A stretch of 64,000 nt of DNA from assembly GCA_034509735.1 (NCBI GenBank), contig JACGWO010000012.1, positions 9,174,367-9,238,366 of the forward strand, written 5' to 3'. Under the pieces are notes generated by a model that saw only the letters and a program-made list of their open reading frames with translations, did not search any database and was not told the origin of the DNA. The first letter of the stretch is position 1; each line of letters begins with the position of its first letter. Position numbers and translations under genes: made by a program. Positions 12,401 to 24,226 of this stretch are shown one piece after another. This stretch comes from Sesamum alatum (Eukaryota > Streptophyta > Magnoliopsida > Lamiales > Pedaliaceae).

Positions 12401-13537
12401 AACAATGAAATGGAAATGATGTTTTTAATCATACTAGGTACAAAATAAACTTGCTCTAATTCTATGCTAATAGTATCACTAACTACTAGAGTGGCGGATC
12501 CTACTGGTTCTGCCGAGATGGCCTTGCCATTCCCAAGCTTCAGGATCATATCCCGCTACCCAGTTTTCTGCTTCTTTTCAGCACCTGCAAATCATTGCAA
12601 ATGTGAGCTCCACAGCCGGTATCTAATACCCAAGAGGCAGAATTAGTGACCATATTAACCTCAATCACAAAAATACCTTGGTTTGAGAGGAGCTTGGGGC
12701 ACTCCCTCTTCCAATGCCCTTTCTCACGGCAATTGATACATATGTCATATGCCTTCGATTGTTGCTTGGAGAAAACCTTTCCCTTTCCTTTGCCTTTCCC
12801 CTCTTTGGCAATAGGAACACTCCTAGTGTTCGTAGCTGCTTTGACGGCTTTTCCCTTCCCTTTCTTCCTTTTCCAACGTCCGGCACCCTTGCCTTTCGTT
12901 TTGGAAGTTGAAGCACCTCCAAACAATACCGAAGGCGTGGACTTCTTAGTCGTTGCCTCGTATTGCACCAACATATTAATCAACTCATGAATGCCCTTCT
13001 CAAGTGCGTTCATGTTGTAGTTGACGATAAATTGGTCAAAGGAGGGTGGGAGTGACTAAAGGATCACATCTATGTACGTTTCATTGTCGAGGCCTGCCTT
13101 TAGGTCCTCGAGCTTTTCCATCAGGGTAAGCATTTTAACCCCGTGCTCTTGTACAGAGGATCCTTCTGTCAGTTTGGTTTCAAAGAACGCCTTGGTCGCG
13201 ACATACCTAGTATGCCGGTCCGAGACTGCATAGCAATCCTTAAGGCAAGCCATAATGGAAGGGACATTGTCTAGCCTTTCATACTACTTCTGAATCTCAT
13301 TCGTCATTGAAGCAAGTATGACGCTACGGACCTTCCGGTTATCGTTATGCCAAGTCTCGAACGTCTCACGTTCTTCTGGCGTGGATCCTTCCGGCAAGGT
13401 CCTAGGGAGGGCTCGTCCATGACGTAGCCTTGGTTCTCGTAATCCAGGACTATCCTAAGATTGCGCAATTAGTCGTTGTAATTGGTTCCATTGAATTTGT
13501 TTGTCTCAAGTATGGTTGAAAGCGGGTTCTTGGACAT
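9494..13537 (-). pseudogene. Degenerate copia gag-pol polyprotein of element A
   Basis: In parallel with the intact polyprotein of B, A's frame runs from an ATG at 13537 (MSKNPL-like) to a TAA at 9494-9496. It is broken by many stops and frameshifts into open pieces such as 12546-13013, 12187-12549, 11852-12226, 10989-11486 and 9983-10399. Recognisable parts, in order, are gag, a CCHC zinc knuckle (CINCREKGHWKREC, near 12740), protease LDTGCGAHIC, the integrase HHCC region (LPTCESCLRGKMTKKPF), the integrase catalytic region, reverse transcriptase (YVDDILLIGND near 10470) and RNase H (FCDNNGAIAQAKEPRSHH). No domain is missing outright. No functional product is expected. Confidence 0.92.
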
Positions 13538-13914
13538 TTTTTTAAATCTACATTTAAAAGAGAGTTCGCGATCAGCAGAATATAATAGACGGTGGTTTGA
13601 TAAAAAATTAAATGCATGGTCTTTAGACATTTAATGCTCCCACTATTTATACGAAAACACGATACTTTCAAACGTGATTTTCGGGAAACCCTTTCCTAGT
13701 GGGCTTGGGATCCATAGCGATTTTTCCCATACCCCGCTGTTACGATTCGCATGGAAAAAATTCTGTGGGAGGTATACCATACCATTCTCGTTTCACGAGA
13801 TTCCCAAGATTATTGCCTCACCCTTTCACATGATCCCAAGGACTCCAAGCGAATCATGTTAATCAGGCGTTAGACCCGACCCAATCAACTGAGCCATAGA
13901 CCCACTGCTACCCC

Positions 13915-14004
13915 CACGACTCGTGAGACAGGTAACAACGGTCTATTTTTCGTTCATGACACAGTTCAGCTTCTTTTAAGTACAATAACGTGCCACGACT
14001 CGTG
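13915..14004 (-). promoter_or_regulatory. Paired 11-bp palindromes in A leader
   Basis: CACGACTCGTG occurs at 13915-13925 and again at 13994-14004, exactly 79 bp apart. Each is a 5+1+5 hyphenated palindrome. The same pair with the same or near-same spacing occurs in B, C and D. Role unknown; it could be a protein-binding or RNA-dimerisation site. Confidence 0.6.
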
Positions 14005-14317
14005 AGACCACGCTATTGACCTAAATCAGCTTCCTCACTATGCCATGGATTGGAAGGCATGGACAAACTCCTAGAGTTCATGTCCATTTTGTCTAGGGTC
14101 TAATATTTGGACATTGGTCCAACCAATGTGAGAGTAGTAAATGACCGAGATCTCATAATATAAAATATCTACACATTCATCCATAATGCGTAATAAATAA
14201 ATTGCATCCACAGCAGTTATATGTTAAATAAAGCCCCATTCATCCATCAGAATAACCACATGCAAAATTAAAGCCTAGCACGCCCCTGTTGAATGATCAC
14301 GAGCCCGAATCCTATGC

Positions 14318-14341
14318 GATCCACTGAGCCCGCAGTGGATC
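14318..14341 (-). promoter_or_regulatory. Conserved leader hairpin (A copy)
   Basis: GATCCACTG at 14318-14326 pairs perfectly with CAGTGGATC at 14333-14341 around a 6-base loop. The same 9-6-9 structure occurs at the equivalent leader position in B, C, D, F and H. Confidence 0.7.
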
Positions 14342-15049
14342 TATGGTCTATCTAGGGTTGGTCCTATACTATTACATCAATAGTAACCCAATCATCATTC
14401 TGATGGGCCTTGGTCTCTTTTCTCTTTCTTCTCTTTATGGAAACACCTTGGAACCTCCAGTCTGGGCTCAAACATGTGGACCTTCCTTCTTCTCCATCAA
14501 TTACATAAAATTGAAACTAACTCCTATTCTACTCTCATTACATATTAAAAATAGAAACCCCAGCTAAAATCCGGGGGGAGTACATAAGGAGAGAGATAGA
14601 ATGCCTTATTATTCCAAGACAACTAGAAAGAGAGAAGGAGAAAGCAGTAAAAGAGGCACACAGGCCCAACATAAAATTAAACCATACATTCGGTCTAGGG
14701 CTCGTGATCATCCGTTTCCATCCAACACACATAATCATATGATCCAATCACATAACAACAACATACCAATAATACATGATTACCAATCACAATTATCCAA
14801 AATAAATGCGTAACGTGTGAAAATATGGCATAACGGTTGACAATAACATTTACTCGTTTTAGGAAGACCTTTCCTCATTATTTTGAAGTAAAATATCCCC
14901 CGGATTCCAAATCGAATATATTTTACTTCCCAAAATAATGTCTTAGGAAAGGCAAAAATTGAACAAAAATGAATTTTTCAAAAAATTAATTAAAAAAATT
15001 CAAATTAAACAATAAACAAACAGGAAAAATAGTGAAAACCCTAGCAACA

Positions 15050-15580
15050 CCGGCAGCCGGCCGCCGCCACCTGCAAAAGTCAGCCGGCGTGCGCGCAGGC
15101 CCCTGCCTGAGCGCGCGCGCGCCTGGTCAAGCAGCAGGATGCGCGACCTGGCGCTCCGGCAGGCTGTCGCACGCGCAGGCTCCCTTGCCCGCGCGCGCTG
15201 GCCTGCCGGCCGCCAGCCGCGCATCTGCCGTGCGTAGTGCGCACGCGTAGACACCCTCGTCTGCGTGCGCCCGCGCCTGGAGGCGCCGCCCTACGCGCTC
15301 TCTCGTGCGCGGCCACTCTGGCCGCGTGTCCGGGCGCGCAGACATCCGGCACGCTGGCCTGGCGCGCGCGCGCGGGCTTCCCTGCCCGTTTGCGCGCGCG
15401 CTCGGCCAGCGGCCTGCCTGACGCCCGGCCCGCGCGTCCGCCTGGTTGGCTGTGCGCAGCCTTGCGCATCTGGCCGGGCGGCCGCGCGCAGGCTTCCCCT
15501 GATTGCGCGCGTCTGCCCTGCCTCTGCACACGACTGCGTCGGCCAGCCTCCGGCTGGTCGGCGTGCGGCGTTTCTCCGTT
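15050..15580. other. GC-rich, CpG-dense island in A leader
   Basis: An abrupt block of GC-rich sequence with many GCGCGC runs, inside an otherwise AT-rich leader. It opens long overlapping Ala/Arg/Pro-rich frames on both strands (for example 15080-15637 and 15237-15677). These have composition-driven sequence and no recognisable domain, so I do not call them genes. Confidence 0.85.
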
Positions 15581-15769
15581 TTCGTTCAATTTTTCACCCC
15601 CATTTCCCAAGAAAAATAGAAAGTACCAACGATACAAGAATCACACGAATCAAAAGCAAGAAAACGACATGCTTTAAAATATAATATTGCCAAGAATTAA
15701 TAAAACATGCCAAATCACGTTTCATGCTTTAAAACGCACGTAAAACCCTAGGCCTATACACCGAACCGG

Positions 15770-15781
15770 GCTCTGATACCA
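15770..15781 (-). other. Primer-binding site of element A
   Basis: The sense sequence TGGTATCAGAGC lies one base inside the 5' LTR and is complementary to the 3' end of plant initiator Met-tRNA. This is the standard minus-strand primer for copia elements. Confidence 0.9.
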
Positions 15782-15782
15782 C

Positions 15783-17757
15783 TGAAAGATTGTGGATCGT
15801 CCCTTGAAATAGTGCGAATGCGGAAGCGTGGTATAAAATTAAAATACAAAAAATTTAAACATGCTTTAATGAAATAAAAGAACACGTTCAAGGGGTGTAC
15901 CCTTGAAGTTCTCGGGCGTTCGATGTATCTCATGAATTAAAAGCATAAACAAATCATGGAGGCCATAGGATTAAAAATAAGGAGAAACGAGAAATTAAAT
16001 CGGAACCTACCGATTGTCGTTTTCGTCTTCTAACCGATACTCGCATTATTCCCCGTTTTGCACCAAATCTCGTGTTTGAGACTCTCCAAACAGTAACACG
16101 CAATTCACCCACGTATCTTGCACGTCGTGCTAGCGAACGAACAAGTATTTTTGGAGAGGATGAATTAATAACACGTTATTGATTAACGGTATTAATTCTC
16201 CTAAGTTCTATTGTTCCAAGAACAAAAGAACAAGTATTATTTTCTTGTAAAGAAAGAGAGAGAGCGGACGAGTAAGGGAGAGGGAGAGAAACCGAATTAT
16301 GTGTGTGTTGTGTGTGTTGGAATTTCATCACTCTTCTAATAGTGAAAGGCTAGGTCTATTTATAGAGGAGGAGTTTAATCCTCTTTAAACTCCAACTCTA
16401 AAGAAGTCTATTTTGACTAGGATTTTGACCTAGTCAAAGTCCTAGTCAAAGTAGCATTTGACCTAGTCAAATTAATCCTAGCCATCCATCTCTCCCTTTC
16501 CATCTCAACCATTAATTTAATTTAATGGAATATTTAAATCCTATTAAATATTCCAAAGGCCCAAATAAATAAATATAATAAATATAAATATTTATTCTAA
16601 GGCCATTAAATTAATTCTCTAATAAATCTAATTTATTAGATTAATCCCTTTTATCAAATAAAAGGAATTGATTCTCCAAGAAAATAAAGGACCCGATTAA
16701 ATCCAATTTAATCATTCTTTTTCTCCAATATTTAATTCTAGATTAAATAATTAGTGTGTGTGGATTTTGTGTGACTCTTTAGGTTCACCATTCAGCTAGA
16801 CTTGGTCGGATTCCTAGAATCCGTCCGTTACCATGGGTGGCCATCTAGCAACGGTCCATGACACTAGAGACTAGGTGAATTTTCGGGGATGAACATTTAG
16901 GCTCTGACAGTACACTTGTCCTTCTGTCTTCGGTCTCACCACTTAGGGTCTAGGGCACGGAAAATGTAGGTACCCATTTTGGACCTAAGTGTCGGTCTGT
17001 CCTTACTAAACGCCGCAAGGGAAATCTTCCCTTCTGTTCAGTTACTGTGGCCACAGATTTTAGGGACAAGACACAGAGCATACGTGAGACTCAACTGTCA
17101 ATGCCTTTGACATGAGACAAATCCTTTCTTGGAAACTACTGTCACTCTATACACCAGAGCTGCACTAGACATGGCTTATGACTACTCAAGTGCTTCTTGG
17201 CAATCTCTCACCATATCTAAGATACAGACCTGATGTATAGGTAAACTCAGCAGTTCCTCAAGTCAAAGGACTTGACCTGTACCGTTGGAACACACGTCAT
17301 ACCTAGCTGACCCTACTCAAGGTCCTCCGTAAGATGGTTCCCGCGAGTCACCTCAGTCAGCTGCTCCCTAGCAGGCTAACCCACTAACACTGCTTAGACG
17401 ACCCTCGTCCCCCGTCGATGAAATACGACAGCAGATGCTTAGTGCAAGTCTCAAGGGGAATCTTGGTACCCATTTTCGAGATTCCTTGACCTGGAGATTC
17501 CGGACTGATTCGGCGGGACTGATTTCATGGACCTACCTCCAAGCGTAGTCCCAGTCCCCGAAATTGGTTTTCAGTCCGTGGGCTTTGTTTGCGTAGTGAA
17601 CAGATAGATATAAAGCAGATAAAGTGAACGCGAACAAAGTAATGACAAATGAATTTCACTTCTTTATTCATTAATAGTTTATCAAAACACTGAAATTGTC
17701 TAGACATAGGTTACATTTTGCTCGCCAAGATTAGCTATATGGTCACCTATTCTAACA
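15783..17757 (-). repeat. 5' LTR of element A
   Basis: A 1975-bp LTR (sense TGTTAGAATAGGTGACC to ATCTTTCA) that aligns end to end with the 3' LTR but with many scattered differences, so A is clearly older than B. The core block is at 16830-16879. Confidence 0.95.
16357..16471 (-). promoter_or_regulatory. LTR promoter of A: TATA box and W-box cluster
   Basis: On the minus strand a TATAAATA box (16357-16364) is preceded by a cluster of TTGAC/GTCAA cores at 16410-16471 ('ttttgactaggattttgacc' and following). The arrangement matches the LTRs of K, B, F and L. Confidence 0.55.
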
Positions 17758-19425
17758 ATTATATGTATCATTTTCTAAATTAAAATTGTTATTTATATTT
17801 ATCAAGAAGAGTTCAAGAGTTGCTTGTATAACTAAATGAATGATTGATTTATACTCAACCTCTTTCTCTTGTTTTTTTTAAAGCGATAATTATATGACTA
17901 CATCAATATATCAATAAGGGACTCGAACCATGGCCTCAAAATTGTTCATGAGACCTCAACCTTAACCACCAATGATGCCCCCTTAACCATTTTCCCTAAA
18001 CCCAAAATAAAGAAAGTGGACCCCACTGATCAAACTAGCAGGCTTGGCTCTGCTGGCCCATGAGGAAGGTATCAATCATATTTTTCACATTTACACTAAC
18101 CTAGCTGGTCCAAAAACGAGCCTCATGCAATAGACTGGCTTATCAGACAACAGGGATTCAACATCATACATACTCCTAAATTTTGGAGCACATCATACTG
18201 AAAAATCTTCAACAAACTCTCTTTGGATCCACAGAAGCCGACCTACCAACAACAAGCAAAACAGATTCTGCAGAATTTGAGTTGGCTAGGCATGACTCAT
18301 ACAAATGACCATATCTTCGTCCAAATAAAGCCAAATGTCAATTCGATTTTTTTGTTAGTTTGCTAACATATGCAACTTTTCAACGGTGTATCCCATACTA
18401 TAACTGACTCTGGATTCTACTCCCAATCGACCTATAAATAGAGGTCATCCTGTAGTCATAATAGTAACTTGTGTCACTCACTCTCACACACTATACTCTC
18501 GTTTGACAGTAAGATTCTTGCTCACTCTTTCACTCCATATGCATATTTTCGCTTATACTTCAACATTTCACTATTTTACTCCGATTTTCACACCATTTTA
18601 TTATGTTATTTCAAGTTTTCCGAATTACTTATTCAGTTAATCAATACTGACTTAAGTATCGTAGTGTTAGCACATATTTTGCAGGTCAGTCCTCCCTTGA
18701 TCTTAGGATCTTTCTGAAGATCCTTCGGCCCATGTGGTGTTGCTGGACTTTGGTAGTACCACCGGCTATAGAAATACTTGAGCTAAAGGCTTGAGAAATG
18801 GCTAGCTTAAAAAATGGAAGTAACAAGGGCTTTATTGAGGGGAAACACTTCCCTCCCTAGTACAGCAGATTCTGTGGTTCCACCTCCAGAATAGGCATTG
18901 GGGGGCCTTTATGCCCCAGCTCCTGTTCTTGATCCGACAGCCCTGCCGATTGTCACCAATCGACTCTTCTGTGAGCAGCTTTGTCAGTTTATTGTTGGGA
19001 CTATCAACTCAACCCTTCGGGGCTCCCTTACTAGTATAGAAAGACAATCCTCTCAGAGAGACAGGCTTAACACGCATGGAGAACAAGGAGCCAATGGAGT
19101 AACTCCAGCTGTGCTCTAGCATGATGGGTTCACTCCTGCTGATCTCGCCTGCAAAAAGAGTACCAACCAGGAACCTTTTGAGATATGTTGTTCTCTAAGG
19201 AAGGAAGTGGCGGAGCTCCGCTAAGAAGTAAGGAAGGAAACCTCGCTCCTGGAGCTATTCCCGTTAGCACTGATATCATGGCAGAAGAACTTTTTGCTCC
19301 CTTCAGGCACATTCGCACCTGCCTTCTTACAATGGTACTACAGACCCTATTGAACACATCCATCAGTTCAAAAATACAACCCTACAACATAGGTATGCAG
19401 ATGGTTCTAAATGTCATATTTTCTT
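17758..19425 (+). pseudogene. Probable Ty3/gypsy LTR/leader and gag remnant
   Basis: The clearest piece is 19323-19425, which reads PSYNGTTDPIEHIHQFKN and RYADGSKCHIF. This resembles the conserved start of plant Ty3/gypsy Gag (YDGT-DPxxHI-F pattern). Upstream, 18898-19119 is an open 73-codon piece of possible N-terminal gag. 18433-18440 is a good TATAAATA, so 18050-18700 may be the LTR or its promoter part. No primer-binding site or LTR end could be fixed, and no pol is present. Element H truncates it at 19425. 17763-18050 has nothing I recognise. The family call rests mainly on the short gag match. Confidence 0.5.
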
Positions 19426-19459
19426 TGAAAGAATCGGTACTGCATGGGAACACGGCAAA

Positions 19460-21693
19460 TGAAAGCTTATGTGGATCGGCCCGGGAGATTAACGCGAGTA
19501 GCGGAAGCGCGAAATAGTGCGTAATAAAAAATACAAAGCATAATTAAATAGAATTTAAATCATGCATAATATACATAAACGAATCAAGGGGTGTGCTCTT
19601 GATTCTCCCGGGCGTTTGGTGTATCTCATGTTCAATAAAACACAACATGGAGGCCATAGAATTGAAACCGAAAAACGAAATTAAAGAACCTACCCGGTTG
19701 TAGTTTTGTCTTCGTTTCGGCTACATGCATTGTTCCCCGTTTTGCACCAAGATCTCAAGAAGAGACCCTCTAAATCATCTCACTCGCTCCACCGGAAAGC
19801 AAACAACCCTTGTGCTAGCAAGAAATTATTTGGGGAGAAGAGACATCGATACACGCTATGAATTAACGCAATCAATGTCTCTTATGTTCTTAACTTGAAT
19901 AAATCAAGAAGAACAAAGTATAATTCTTGGAGAGAAAAGAAGGGGATGGACGAAAATTTGAGGGAGATGAGAGATGAGAGTTGTAGAGAATACTAGGTGT
20001 GAGTGTGTGTTTTTTTAAGTATTTATAGAAGATGGAATTCCTATTCCTTCTCAAACTCTTCCAAAGAGACACACTTTGACTAGGATTTTGACCTAGTCAA
20101 ATCCTAGTCAAATTAGGCTTTGATTAAGTCAAATTAATCATGGCCCTTCATCTCATCATTCTCTAGATCAAATCTTGTCCATCCATTTTGATGGGCTTTA
20201 TGGAATGGGCCTATTTAATTCTAAATTAAATATTCCCATGGACTTTATATTAAATCATATTTAATATACTAAGCCCATTAATTAATTGAAAGGACTTATT
20301 TAATTCTAAATTAAATAGTCCCATGGACTTTATATTAAATCCTATTTAATATATCAAGCCCATTAATTAATTCCATAGAATGGGATTATTTAATTCTAAA
20401 TTAAATAGTCTCATGGACTTTATATTAAATCCTATTTAATATACCAAGCCCACTAATTAATTAATTCACCCTTTTAATCTAATTAAAGGGAAAGCCCATG
20501 CTTTATAAAATTCATAAATCTAATTTATGAACTCAAGCCCGATTATTCCAAATAATTCATCGAGGCTTGAATCTCCAAGAAGTATAATTTAATTCCATTA
20601 AATTAAACCTTCTCCCGGAATTAATTCCAAATTAATTCCCTTTCATTTGGTGTAGCGGGTGTGACTCTTTAGGTTCACCTTTCAGCTAGACTTGGACCTA
20701 CTTTTTGTTATTTCATAACCAAAGTAGTCCGTTACCATGGGTGGCCATCTAGCAACGGTCCATGGCACTAGAGACTAGGTGAATTTATGGTGTGAACATT
20801 TAGGCTCCGAGTTATACGCAGGTGCGGTCCTACCGACGCTCGATACGTACGGGTACGGTCCTACTGTCGCCTGTCTCCCGGCCTTTAGTCTAGGGGTCGG
20901 TTCCCATCTTTGACTAGGCAACTATGCATAATGCTCGAGATAGGTTTAACTCGGCGTAGGAAATCCTTTCCCACTACATCAAGTGCTATGGCCATAGACT
21001 TTGTGAGTCTAAACCATCTCCGAGCGCATAGGAGATCTTGCTGTCATATCCTTTGACGGGGGACAGATCCTATCTTGGAATTCACCGTTCTTACATACTC
21101 CGACTGCACTGGACGAGGCTTATGATGACCATGTGATATAATCGGTCAAATTTCACCAGATCCAAGATACAACCTTAGTATGTAGGGGACTGCCGTGATC
21201 CTCAAGTCCGAGGACTAATCCCGTACTATCGGAACCGGGAATACGAGTCATACCGACCAAGCCCGAGTAGCTTCTATATGACGATTCCCGCGAGTCACCT
21301 CCAGTCGGCCGCTCCCCAGCAGGCCGACCTACTAACACTGCTTAGACGATCCTCGTCACCCGTCGATGAAACACGACAGCAGAATGCTTAGTGCAAGTCT
21401 CAAATGGATTCTCGATGCCCTGTCTCGAGATTCCCTTGACTTGGAGTAATTTAGACTGATTCGGCGAAATTGATTTCATGAACCTACCTCCAAGCGTAGT
21501 TCCAATTTCCCGAAACGTTATTTCAGTCTGTGGGCATTTGTTGTGACATCGTAACGATGCAAGCAGTAAGTACAACAAACTCATGCCTATGAATCCTTAC
21601 TACATTCATTAACATAATATTACTTGTTCACAGATTGACGAATGGTTCTCAGAACAGCCAATACCATTGACTTTCTGGTCACCTATTCTAACA
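19460..21693 (-). mobile_element. Solo LTR L (same family as K and F)
   Basis: A 2234-bp LTR in minus orientation from TGAAAGCTTATG (19460) to TCTAACA (21693), with a perfect target duplication GCAAA (19455-19459 and 21694-21698). No interior. It matches K in reverse complement, including the cytosine-rich end and the pair of about 31-bp tandem units (20811-20873). The core block is at 20734-20783. Confidence 0.92.
20020..20133 (-). promoter_or_regulatory. LTR promoter of L: TATA box and W-box cluster
   Basis: On the minus strand TATAAATA (20020-20027) is preceded by TTGAC/GTCAA cores at 20075-20133, the same layout as in K and F. Confidence 0.5.
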
Positions 21694-23690
21694 GCAAAAG
21701 CGTAAAATAAAAAAAATTCAATTCAATTTCAAAGGGTGTTCCCTTTGAATTCCCCGGCGTTTGGTATTTTTCAAAAATATTATAATATAATTAAAACATG
21801 CTTGAACTTGTGACTAGATGAGGAAACAAAAAGTGCATGAATTTTAAATCGAAACATTACCTTTTTCGTTTCACAAGTAGAATGGCAACAAGTATTGTTT
21901 ATCTTTGCATTCATTTTTGTTTACTTCTAGAATCCAATAGAGGGCTCCTCTATGTCGCCTACACCACACTACGGAATAGAGTCTAACTCTATTTCTAGAT
22001 AGAAGTTAAACAAAGGAAGAAATATTCCAAATAAACACTGGTGATTAGTGTATTTAGATTGTTATGGTTTCTATGTTTGAACCTTGTTCAAGTGAAACAC
22101 ACAAGGAAAATGTTTGAAAGGGAAAATGTTTTTTCTCTAAGAAAGAATATTGGGCATGTGTTTGTTGAAGAGAGCTAGTGAGAGAATGGTGAGTGTGTAG
22201 TGTATATTTTGAGAACATGAATTACAAATTCAAAATTCAAGTTATCTCTAAGATAACCCATGTACACTTTGTGCATAACCTCCATCATGCTTGTGCACTA
22301 TTAGTGCACATCAAGGTCATGATGGCCGGCCACTCGCATATTCCATGGAGAAGTTTTAACTTCTCCTCAACATGTTATCACTTCTTGGGCTTGGATTTCA
22401 AGTAATGGACCGGGATTGATTTAATCAAATTAAATCAAGTCAAATCGAGGTCCATAAGCTTTAAATTAATCCAGTTAAACTATACCCAATTGAAACATTA
22501 GTTTAATTAATCCATTAAATATACAAAATCACAAACACTAATTAATTGATCCAATTAATTAATTAAACCAAACCTAATAATTCAATCCAGTTAATTCAAA
22601 TGTGCTAAGCCCAAACTTAATTAATTCAATTAATCAATTATTGGTTCATTCATCAAATGGACTTTCCCAATAAATGATCCAATCATTTATATTCTCCTTG
22701 AATTAATTTAAATTCAATTCAATTAATTCATTTCTTTTAGAATTAATTCCACCAGTTCATAGTTATTTGTGTGACTCTTTAGATTCACCCTCAACTAGAC
22801 TTGGTCTTGTGTCCAACTCAATTGATTAATTAAATCTAATTTAATTAATTTTATCTGACTAACCAATAATACAAAATGCACGTCCCACCATGGGTGGTCA
22901 TCTAACAACGGTTCATGGAACTCGAGACTAGGTGAATATTGACATGAACATTTAGGCTCCCGAGTTCCATACGGTCCTTCCATTAACCGTCTCCCGGCCT
23001 TAGTCTAGGGCATGAATTGGGTGTAGGTTCCTGTTCCAGACTAGGCAACTATGCATAATACTCGAGATGCATTTACTATATTGATTAACATAGAAAACCA
23101 TTCGTTATTCGACTAATTGCTATGGCCATAGACTTGAAGAGTCTAAACCATCTCAAAGCACATAGGAGACATAATTTTCATATAATGACAGGAGAGGGAT
23201 TCTATATTGTGATCCACCATCCTCACTATATATTTTGACTGCGCTAGACAAGACTTATAATGATCATATCAAAGACATGGTCATCTCTCGCCAGCTCTAA
23301 GATACAACCATCATATGCATGTAACTACCATGGTTCCTCAAGTCCAATGACTTATCCGGTACTCTCGATGCCAGGGAATTCCACTCATATTGACCAAGCC
23401 TCCAAGGCTTCCATATGATGACTCCCCGTGGGCCAGTTCAATCGACTCGACAACCTTGTCAACTAACCTACTAATATTGCATAGATGTCCAACGTCTGTC
23501 ATCAATGAAACATTGTACTCATCCAATGAATGCAATACTTAGTGTAAGTCTCAATAGGATTCTCGATGACCTATCTCGAGGTCCTGGACTTGGAACGTTT
23601 CAGCCCAACACTCGGAAGTTGGTTTCATAGTTGTCATCCAATGCGCAACCCAACTATGAGGGTTATCCAATTGGTCTGTGGGCAATTTCA

Positions 23691-24226
23691 AACGAGCAAT
23701 ATGTCATTCACCTAAAACACTAGGAACACAACTGAGCTCCCACTAAAACTCCTAGTATTTCTTTAAAAGCCCGCCACTCTCAAGTGGAGTTTTGGAAAAC
23801 CATTTCCTAGTGGGTTTAAAGTCCACAAACACAATTCTCCATGCTTCGCTTTTATAATTCATACGGAAAAGGGCTTTGTGGGAGGTAACTTATGCCATTC
23901 TCATCTAATGAGATCCCCAAGACACTTTGCCTCGCCTCTTCATTTGGTCCTTAGGACTCCAAGAGAATCATGTTACTCAGCGTTAGGCTCGACCCATCAA
24001 CCAATGAACATCTCAACCATCGCTGCCCACAACTCGTGATACAGGAAAATAGGAGTATATTCCTTTGTTCATAACAATAGGGCAACTTTCTTTCATTCCA
24101 AACATGCCACGATCGTGAGACCACGAATGGGTGAAAGTAGCTTCCCCACTATATTATTGTGGATGGAATGCCTGGATTAAATCAAACTATTTGATTTTTT
24201 AATTCATTAATGGGCCTAATATTTAC
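23691..24226 (-). pseudogene. Reverse-transcriptase scrap joined to duplicated leader sequence (H)
   Basis: 23697-23744 is the minus-strand YVDDILL region of reverse transcriptase, decayed (compare 44088-44125). It is fused directly to leader sequence at about 23746, so everything from RT to the leader was deleted. 23748-24226 repeats 26466-26945 nearly base for base, including the proximal part with the palindrome-like sites near 24024 and 24107. Confidence 0.7.

Larger units (their letters stand above)
13538..15769 (-). other. 5' leader of element A
   Basis: About 2.2 kb between the primer-binding site and gag, in parallel with B's leader but inverted. It holds the GC-rich island (about 15050-15580), the conserved hairpin (14318-14341) and two CACGACTCGTG palindromes (13915-13925, 13994-14004). 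The remainder is AT-rich. Short reading frames here are not supported as genes. Confidence 0.8.
7498..17757 (-). mobile_element. Element A: full-length Ty1/copia retrotransposon, coding region decayed
   Basis: A complete 10.26-kb LTR retrotransposon in minus orientation. The right LTR (15783-17757) is its 5' LTR and the left LTR (7498-9477) its 3' LTR. Target duplications are ATTGT (7493-7497) and ATTAT (17758-17762), one mismatch. The order in the sense direction is 5' LTR, Met-tRNA primer-binding site, 2.2-kb leader with a GC-rich island, gag-pol pseudogene, polypurine tract, 3' LTR. The order PR-INT-RT-RH places it in Ty1/copia. I cannot assign the lineage firmly. Its LTR and coding sequences are close to those of B. 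Confidence 0.93.
19426..23690 (-). repeat. 3' LTR of H, interrupted by solo LTR L and 3'-truncated
   Basis: 19426-19459 followed by 21699-23690 aligns with solo LTR I and with H's 5' LTR at 28236. The join is clear: 'gggaacacgg' then 'caaaagcgtaaaat' corresponds to 'gggagcatggtggaagcgtaaaat' at 28256. The core block is at about 22887-22936, more diverged than in other copies. The usual TCTAACA terminus is missing. Confidence 0.8.

Noticed and set aside
15080..15684. Overlapping long open frames (up to 185 codons) on both strands in the GC-rich block
   Set aside because: They arise from GC-rich sequence that rarely contains stops, are Arg/Ala/Pro-rich, overlap on opposite strands and show no domain. 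The same happens at 34352-34880 and 47268-47534.
18433..18717. Host gene promoter and first exon
   Set aside because: The TATA box is convincing, but the downstream reading leads into a gypsy-like gag remnant and no host protein is recognisable.
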